Position numbers and translations under genes: made by a program. Of a stretch of DNA of 17,208 bases, positions 12,621-17,208 are shown in pieces. The DNA is from Chloroflexota bacterium (GTDB lineage Bacteria > Chloroflexota > Limnocylindria > Limnocylindrales > CSP1-4): contig JAJYGO010000107.1 in the NCBI GenBank assembly GCA_021785115.1, positions 1 through 17,208 on the forward strand, given 5' to 3'. The notes beneath the pieces were generated by a model. It made no database searches. It had not been told where the DNA came from and saw only the letters and a list, made by a program, of their open reading frames with translations. Numbering within the stretch: position 1 is the stretch's first letter; each line of letters starts with the position of its first letter.

Positions 12621-12843
12621 CGCCTTCGCCCTCCTGGTGCGGACACCGCTCCACCGCTCTGCGGACATCCTTGGCGTGGTTGCCTGGGCTCTTCGGGGTG
12701 GACCAGATCGACACCCGGCAGCCCCCGCCGCACTCGGCCACTCCCCACCGGTGCCCGGCGCCCTTCGGCGTCACCAGCCATCCTCCCGCCTCGGCATCTC
12801 GGAGGGCGCCTTCCACCTCCTTCTTGGGGTGCCGGCCCCTCAT
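12613..12843 (-). CDS. HicA-like small toxin candidate
   Basis: A 76-residue protein reading MRGRHPKKEVEGALRDAEA, then GGWLVTPKGAGHRWGVAEC, SIWSTPKSPGNHAKDVRRAV and a short tail. The order helix, Gly-Trp strand, GAGHRWG loop and NHA near the C-terminus recalls HicA, whose catalytic His sits in a G-S-H loop on a double-stranded-RNA-binding-like fold. The His of GAGHRWG is the likely counterpart. Three cysteines (ECGGGC and RC) could bind metal, as in longer relatives. The start at 12843 follows a strong promoter. HicA toxins cleave mRNA; this divergent branch is not proven to. Its partner gene overlaps by eight bases. Confidence 0.75.
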   Translation of the reverse strand: MRGRHPKKEVEGALRDAEAGGWLVTPKGAGHRWGVAECGGGCRVSIWSTPKSPGNHAKDVRRAVERCPHQEGEGDA

Positions 12844-12852
12844 GCGGCTCTC

Positions 12853-12883
12853 AGCGTAGCTCTGGGTGTTGGCACTTGTCAAC
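12853..12883 (-). promoter_or_regulatory. promoter and palindromic operator of HicA-like operon
   Basis: On the minus strand a consensus TTGACA (12877-12882) stands 18 bases before TACGCT (12853-12858). Transcription would begin two or three bases from the ATG at 12843, so the message is nearly leaderless. An imperfect 16 bp palindrome (12868-12883, GTTG at one end, CAAC at the other, 12 of 16 positions symmetrical) covers the -35 and is the likely repressor site. Confidence 0.65.
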
Positions 12884-12938
12884 GCCGCCCTCGGCCGGCC
12901 GGCGCGCCTCGGCCTTGCCGTGGCCGTAGGCGTGCCGA

Positions 12939-12995
12939 GGCCGCGCTCGCACACGAAGGCGCGAGTGTGCTCGATGAGCGCCCGGGCCGCTGGGC
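12939..12995 (+). repeat. dispersed repeat Y, copy 3 (partial)
   Basis: The 51 bp core 12945-12995 aligns without gaps to 741-791 with five differences. Three are in the 10-base loop of hairpin one. The other two change a C to T opposite a G in the stems of hairpins one and three, leaving G-U pairs if the plus strand is transcribed. The copy lies about 100 bases upstream of the HicA-like gene on the minus strand and 36 bases past the end of the convergent-side kinase gene. Confidence 0.72.
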
Positions 12996-13006
12996 CGCCT
13001 GTGGCT

Positions 13007-13027
13007 ATCTATGAAGAACTGATAGAT
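13007..13027. promoter_or_regulatory. AT-rich inverted repeat beside repeat Y copy 3
   Basis: ATCTAT and ATAGAT form a 6 bp inverted repeat with a 9-base spacer in an AT-rich patch just past the kinase stop. Like the inverted repeat at 797-816, it follows the Y core by 5-12 bases on the plus strand. It could be a lost operator or a weak terminator. Confidence 0.3.
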
Positions 13028-13031
13028 GACC

Positions 13032-13970
13032 TCATGATGCCTGAGAGAATGGGCCCCGGGCGCCGGCCCGGACGTCGCGCAGCCAGTCCACGAGGCGATC
13101 GGAGTCCAGGACCTCGACGGCCCGCCCCCACCGCTCCTCGGCCCAGCCCCAGAAGTCGAAGTCGATCGTCGAGATCTTCGCCTGGATCGCCGCCCAGAGC
13201 GTCCACCCGACGTCCGACATGAGCGCGTTCAGGTTCATCCGCGCGAGCAGGAACGGGTCCGCCCGGCCGAAGTAGGACTCGCAGAGCCTCGCCCTGAGGT
13301 CCTCGTCGAACGCGCACTCCTGGGCGGTGTTGCCGAGCTCGAAGCACGGGTCGTTGTTCCCGCTGTACTCATAGTCGAGGATCCGGAGCCGCGCCCCGTC
13401 GAAGATGTAGTTCTCCGCCATGAGGTCGTTGTGGCAGGGAACCGTCGGGAGCGGGTGGGCGCCGAGCGCCCGCTCGACCTCCGCGATCACGGGCTGGCGC
13501 GCCAGATAGTCTTCGGGGATCCGAACCCCATGCTCGCCGACGACCGCCAGGTAGTACTCGACGAGCCGGAACATGTCGAAGTCCTGGAGGAACCTCGGCC
13601 CGGCGTGGAGCATGCGCAGGGACTCCCCCATCCGACGGGCCATCTCTGCCGATCGCAGGGAGGAACCCGACATCGTTTCGCCCTCGAGGTACTCGAGCAC
13701 CATGACCTGCAGGTCGGGGAAGTGCTCGAGGACCCGCGGGCCGACCCCCGCCTCCGCCGCCGCCCGCGTGTTGTGGAGCTCGTTCTCGCGGTCGACGGCG
13801 AGCAGCTCGGTCGCTCGGCCGGGGATTCGCACGACGAACCGCTGCGCCCCCGCGGCCACCAGGTAGTTGTGGTTGGTGAGCCCGCCGGAGAGCGGACGGA
13901 CCTCGGCCGCAACGCCCGCCCAGGACGTCGCCCGGGCCATCACCTCGTCGATGATCGCCTGCTCGGCCAC
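13032..13970 (-). CDS. choline/ethanolamine kinase-like phosphotransferase
   Basis: A 312-residue protein of the choline kinase/aminoglycoside phosphotransferase fold. Visible motifs are LSGGLTNHNYLV (nucleotide loop), QRFVVRIPG, the catalytic loop CHNDLMAENYIFDG (H-N-D...N) and the metal-binding ILDYEYSGNNDPCFELGN, whose EYxGxN pattern is closer to choline kinase than to antibiotic kinases. It should phosphorylate a hydroxyl of a small amine or sugar in the cytoplasm. The GTG at 13970 has GAGGG six bases upstream; the ATG at 13976 directly abuts that GAGGG and is less likely. It lies 29 bases after the flavoprotein stop in the same operon, so choline or a related alcohol is a reasonable guess. 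It is not likely a resistance gene. Confidence 0.85.
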   Translation of the reverse strand: MAEQAIIDEVMARATSWAGVAAEVRPLSGGLTNHNYLVAAGAQRFVVRIPGRATELLAVDRENELHNTRAAAEAGVGPRVLEHFPDLQVMVLEYLEGETMSGSSLRSAEMARRMGESLRMLHAGPRFLQDFDMFRLVEYYLAVVGEHGVRIPEDYLARQPVIAEVERALGAHPLPTVPCHNDLMAENYIFDGARLRILDYEYSGNNDPCFELGNTAQECAFDEDLRARLCESYFGRADPFLLARMNLNALMSDVGWTLWAAIQAKISTIDFDFWGWAEERWGRAVEVLDSDRLVDWLRDVRAGARGPFSQAS

Positions 13971-13999
13971 GCACATCCCTCGTCTGCCGACCCGGGCCG

Positions 14000-16429
14000 C
14001 TACGCGGTCGGGCGGCGCCGCTCCGGATCGTGGAGGGCATCGGCCGTGACCTCCGCGGACACGAGCCGGCCGAAGGTCTCCACGTCGATCCGCGCCCCGG
14101 GGCCGAGCTCGACCGGCAAGTACGCCGTGGCAACGTTGCGGCCCACCGTGAAGCCGTAGCCCGCGCTCCGCAGACGGCTCACGACCCGCCCCTCGTGCTC
14201 CACGGCCTCCCCTCCGTACAGGGGCAGATAGTCATCGTCGCCCACGACCAGCGTCCGCAGCCGGCGCGAGAGGCCGGCCTCCCTCGCGGCCACGAGCGCG
14301 GCTCGCCCGATGAACTCCCCCTTGTCGAGATGCACGCAGAAGCCGAGGCCCGCCTCGTAGGGCGTGTCGAGCGCGGTCAGGTCGGTCCCGTAGTACCGGT
14401 ACCCCTTCTCGAGCCGGAGCGACTCGAGCGCCCGGTAGCCCCCCACATCCATCCCGTGCGCCCGTCCTGCCTCGAACAGGCGGTCCCAGACCTGCACCGC
14501 CCGGGCCGGCTCGACGTAGAGCTCCCAGCCGAGTTCCCCCACGTAGGTGATCCGCTGGGCGAGCGCCTCGGCGCCCCCGATCCGAAGGGTCCGCGCCGAC
14601 GGGAACGGGAAGGCCTCGTTGGAGACGTCGTCGTCGGTGACCTCCGCCAGCACGTCCCGAGCGCGGGGCCCCCACATCCCGATGACGGAGGACTCCTCGC
14701 TCGCGTCGCGGATCCGAACCGGCCCGTCGGCCTCGACGAGGTTCAGTCGCAGCCAGCCGAGGTCGGCGTCGGCGTACCCGGCCCCGGTCACCACCCGGAA
14801 CCGATCCTCGCCGAGCCGGGTCACGGTGACGTCCGAGACGATCCCGCCCCGACTGTTCAAGAACTGCGTGTAGACGACGCTGCCAGCGGGGCGGTCCATG
14901 CGGCTGTCCGTGACTCGGTCGAGCAGTGCCAGCGCGCCCGGCCCCGTCACCTCGATCTTGCCGAACGAGGAGAGGTCGATCAGGCCGACCCGTTCGCGGA
15001 ACGCGGCGTGCTCGGCCCCCAGCCGGTCGAAGAAGGGCGGGCGCGCCCACCCGTACGCGCGCTGGTCCTCGCCCGCCATCCGCCAGGACCGCCCCGGCTC
15101 GAAGTAGTCGGGCCGCTCCCACCCGTTCTTCGTGCCGAAGACGGCCCCGAGATCCTGGAGCCTCTCGTGCAGTGCGCCGACCCGGCGCGGCCGCCCGGCC
15201 GTGTCGCTGTCGTAGGGGTAGCGGAGCCGGTAGTAGTAGCGGTAGGCCTCGCGCGCCGTCTCGGCCGCATAGGAGGGGTCCCGGTAGTTGCGCCCGAACC
15301 GCCAGGCACGGTAGGACTGGACGTCGAGCTCGGTCTCGCCGGCGGTGATCCACTCGGCGACGGCCCGGCCGATTCCCCCCGCTCCCCCGAACCCGTTCAG
15401 CGAGAGCCCGGCCGCCACGTGGAAGCCGTGCACGCCCGGCATCGGGCCGAGCAGGGGGTTGGAGTCGGGCGTCATCGCGTCCGGGTGGCACACGAGGTTC
15501 ACGACCTCCGCGTCGGCGAGGAAGGGAAACCGACGGATGGCGCCCTGCATCAGCTGCTCGAAGCGCTCGTAGTCGGGGGGGAGCGACCGCGCCGAGTGGT
15601 CCCAGGGGACCCCGTCCACCCACCGGGCGACCGGGTCGGGCTCGTAGCCGCCGAACAGCACGCCCCCGACCTCCGACTTGCCGTAGACGAGGTTGTCGGG
15701 GTCGCGAAAGCACGGCATCTCCCGCGGCAGCTCGTTGCCGGGGACCGCCTTCAACGCGATGTGCTGGTGGTCGACCGGCGTCGAGGGGATGAACGCCCCA
15801 GCCATCGCGGCGACCCTCGGGGCCCAGATGCCGGCTGCGTTCACCACCGCCTCGGTCCGGATCCTCCCCTGGTCGGTCACCACCGCCGTCACCTCCCCGC
15901 GTGCCGAGAGCTCGATGCCGGTGACGCGGACCCCGGTGCGGATCCTCGCGCCGAGCGCGGTGGCGGCCTTCGCGAGCGTGTGGGTCGCGGTGTGCGGGTC
16001 GAGGTGGCCGTCGCCCGGCACGTAGACGGCGCCGTGGAGCGATCGCTCGCTCGCCGCGGGCATCAGGTCCAGCGCCTCGGACGCCGACAGGAGCTCGACG
16101 TCGAGGCCGATGCCCCTCGCCCGGCTCACACCTCGCCGCAGCTCCAGGAACTGTTCCGGCGTGGAGGCGAACCGCAGGCTCCCGACGGTCTCGAAGACCC
16201 CGAGATCGCGGTACAGCTCGATGCTGTAGCGGCGGAATCGCATCATGGTCGGCGAGGGATTGAACTGGGTGACGAGCCCCGCCGCGTGGCACGTCGATCC
16301 GCTCGTCAGGTCGCCCTTCTCGAGCAGCAGCACGTCGGTCCACCCCGCCCTGGCCAGGTGATAGGCGATGCTGCACCCGGTGATCCCGCCACCGATGACG
16401 ACGACCCTCGCTTGGTCCACCGCGCTCAT
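14000..16429 (-). CDS. dimethylglycine/sarcosine dehydrogenase-like flavoprotein with GcvT domain
   Basis: An 809-residue protein, the usual length of this family. Residues 8-365 are a DAO-type FAD domain with the dinucleotide motif VVVIGGGITGCSIAYHLA (GGGITG at 13-18) and GSTCHAAG, whose H48 aligns with the His that holds FAD covalently in mammalian dimethylglycine dehydrogenase. A linker domain (about 370-425) precedes a GcvT-like tetrahydrofolate-binding part (about 430-700: FGKIEVTGPGAL, GELGWELYVEP) and a GcvT C-terminal barrel (about 715-800). Such enzymes oxidise N-methyl groups of dimethylglycine, sarcosine or similar amines and pass formaldehyde to tetrahydrofolate. The ATG at 16429 overlaps the upstream stop by four bases. 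Exact substrate not determinable; electron acceptor unknown. Confidence 0.92.
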   Translation of the reverse strand: MSAVDQARVVVIGGGITGCSIAYHLARAGWTDVLLLEKGDLTSGSTCHAAGLVTQFNPSPTMMRFRRYSIELYRDLGVFETVGSLRFASTPEQFLELRRGVSRARGIGLDVELLSASEALDLMPAASERSLHGAVYVPGDGHLDPHTATHTLAKAATALGARIRTGVRVTGIELSARGEVTAVVTDQGRIRTEAVVNAAGIWAPRVAAMAGAFIPSTPVDHQHIALKAVPGNELPREMPCFRDPDNLVYGKSEVGGVLFGGYEPDPVARWVDGVPWDHSARSLPPDYERFEQLMQGAIRRFPFLADAEVVNLVCHPDAMTPDSNPLLGPMPGVHGFHVAAGLSLNGFGGAGGIGRAVAEWITAGETELDVQSYRAWRFGRNYRDPSYAAETAREAYRYYYRLRYPYDSDTAGRPRRVGALHERLQDLGAVFGTKNGWERPDYFEPGRSWRMAGEDQRAYGWARPPFFDRLGAEHAAFRERVGLIDLSSFGKIEVTGPGALALLDRVTDSRMDRPAGSVVYTQFLNSRGGIVSDVTVTRLGEDRFRVVTGAGYADADLGWLRLNLVEADGPVRIRDASEESSVIGMWGPRARDVLAEVTDDDVSNEAFPFPSARTLRIGGAEALAQRITYVGELGWELYVEPARAVQVWDRLFEAGRAHGMDVGGYRALESLRLEKGYRYYGTDLTALDTPYEAGLGFCVHLDKGEFIGRAALVAAREAGLSRRLRTLVVGDDDYLPLYGGEAVEHEGRVVSRLRSAGYGFTVGRNVATAYLPVELGPGARIDVETFGRLVSAEVTADALHDPERRRPTA

Positions 16430-17208
16430 CCTTCCTCGGATCCGGTCCGCGCGCCGGCCGACGCCGGACGCAGCCGCTCGATGACCTGGTCGTGCAGCGC
16501 GCCGTTCGAGGTGACCGCGGCCCCCGCGCCCGCGCGCGGGGCGCCGTCGAATGCGCTCAGCCTCCCGCCGGCCTCCGTCACGATCAGGCTCGCGGCCGGC
16601 CACACGCGCGCCGGGAGCCCTCCCGGCTCGATCGCGAGGTCGGCGGACCCGCGCGCGACCAGCATGTGCGCCCAGACCCCTGCGAACCCGCGCGTGTCCC
16701 AGGCGTCCCGGATGACGCCCGCGAGGGCCGGCCAGGAGGGGCTGCGGACCGCGGCCTCCAGGCTTCCGCACACGAGGAACGCGCCCGCGAGCGCTCGCGT
16801 CTGCGAGACGCGGATGCGCGAGCCGTTCATCCAGGCGCCAGAGCCTTTCACCGCCTGATACCGCTCCCCAAGGGCGGGGGCCGCAACGATACCGAGGACG
16901 GCCTCGCCCCCGACGCTCATGGAGATCGAGGTGGCCCACACCTGGATGCCGCCGAGGAAGGCGTCACCCGGGTCGATCGCATGGATCATCCACGACCGGG
17001 CATCGCCCCGCTCGCCCGGCGGGATGGCGTTGACCGCATCGCCCGGGATCAGCTCGGCGATCGCCCGGCGCGCCATGGCGTCGATCTCGAGGCTCGTCTG
17101 GCGCACGATCGCGTCGTCGTCGCGGGCGGGCGGACGGGGGTCGCCCGCGAACCGGCGCGTCGCGATGTCGCCAGCGCGCCCGATGACCTCCGCGGCCAGA
17201 GCGAGCTC
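16426..17208 (-). CDS. inositol-monophosphatase-like protein, 5' end outside window, active site degenerate
   Basis: Reads open to the right edge; 260 residues are visible and only a few N-terminal ones should be missing. It begins ELALAAEVIGRAGDIATRRF, the usual first helix. The family fold is clear in IQVWATSISMSVGGEAVLGI, LGERYQAVKGSGAWMNG and ASLIVTEAGGRLSAFDG. However, the metal-binding motifs are altered: the usual DPIDGT reads HAIDPG, the W-D-x-A-A motif reads WPAAS, the GEE motif is absent, and the D of the T-E-A-D motif is missing. Phosphatase activity is therefore doubtful. It overlaps the flavoprotein gene by four bases (16426-16429) and is the first visible gene of the operon. It may act as a regulatory or binding subunit. 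Confidence 0.82.
   Translation of the reverse strand, partial: ELALAAEVIGRAGDIATRRFAGDPRPPARDDDAIVRQTSLEIDAMARRAIAELIPGDAVNAIPPGERGDARSWMIHAIDPGDAFLGGIQVWATSISMSVGGEAVLGIVAAPALGERYQAVKGSGAWMNGSRIRVSQTRALAGAFLVCGSLEAAVRSPSWPALAGVIRDAWDTRGFAGVWAHMLVARGSADLAIEPGGLPARVWPAASLIVTEAGGRLSAFDGAPRAGAGAAVTSNGALHDQVIERLRPASAGARTGSEEG

Noticed and set aside
687..12995. Y repeats as integron attC sites
   Set aside because: No integrase in the window and no attC-type R'/R'' core sites recognised; kept only as a structured repeat of unknown type.
13032..13976. Kinase as an aminoglycoside-resistance gene
   Set aside because: The EYxGxN and HNDLMxEN pattern and the operon context fit choline-kinase-like enzymes better.
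14030..16858. 942-codon plus-strand frame
   Set aside because: Exact antisense of the flavoprotein gene with Arg/Pro/Gly-rich shadow composition; the minus strand has full family motifs.

Overview
The window is about 17 kb of very GC-rich DNA with frequent GTG starts, tightly overlapping genes and several promoters so close to the start codon that the mRNA would be leaderless. This suits a high-GC soil or environmental bacterium, probably an uncultured actinobacterium. A Chloroflexota or Dormibacterota-type lineage cannot be excluded. No rRNA, tRNA, CRISPR array, transposase or integrase was seen.

Positions 1-3165 hold three toxin-antitoxin (TA) modules in a row: vapBC on the minus strand, a ribbon-helix-helix/PIN pair on the plus strand, and an AbiE-type pair whose toxin gene comes first. 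Positions 3346-6927 carry two secreted beta-propeller proteins on the minus strand. One is an Asp-box (BNR) protein split by a one-base frameshift. The other is a seven-repeat FG-GAP-like protein. Between them lies a 7 x 15 bp tandem repeat next to a hairpin.

Positions 7057-8469 are a compact plus-strand operon of three unknown genes: a 49-residue peptide, a winged-helix protein and a protein with a Cys/His cluster. It converges on a universal stress protein gene, and the two stop codons share CTAG. Positions 8886-10241 look scarred. They hold a small secreted protein, a C-terminal scrap of a lost paralogue, one copy of a perfect 49 bp repeat whose other copy is 7.5 kb away, and a decayed phage tail-tube-like gene.

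Positions 10243-12843 hold three more TA-type modules: DUF4258/DUF2283, a winged-helix/PIN pair, and a HicA-like toxin with a helix-turn-helix partner. The window ends with a minus-strand metabolic operon that enters from the right edge. It encodes an inositol-monophosphatase-like protein lacking key metal ligands, an 809-residue dimethylglycine/sarcosine-dehydrogenase-like flavoprotein with a GcvT domain, and a choline-kinase-like phosphotransferase. It probably acts on a methylated amine or choline-derived compound.

The most unusual signal is a dispersed repeat, called Y here, beside TA genes at about 0.7, 12.0 and 12.95 kb. Its 51 bp core can fold into three consecutive hairpins. Differences between the first and third copies fall in a loop or leave a G-U pair. 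A second repeat, X, joins Y at an 8 bp ATGCCATA sequence that also forms half of the vapB operator. X appears to carry the 5' end of a DUF4258 gene. Together these suggest a TA island whose modules have been shuffled around a structured repeat.
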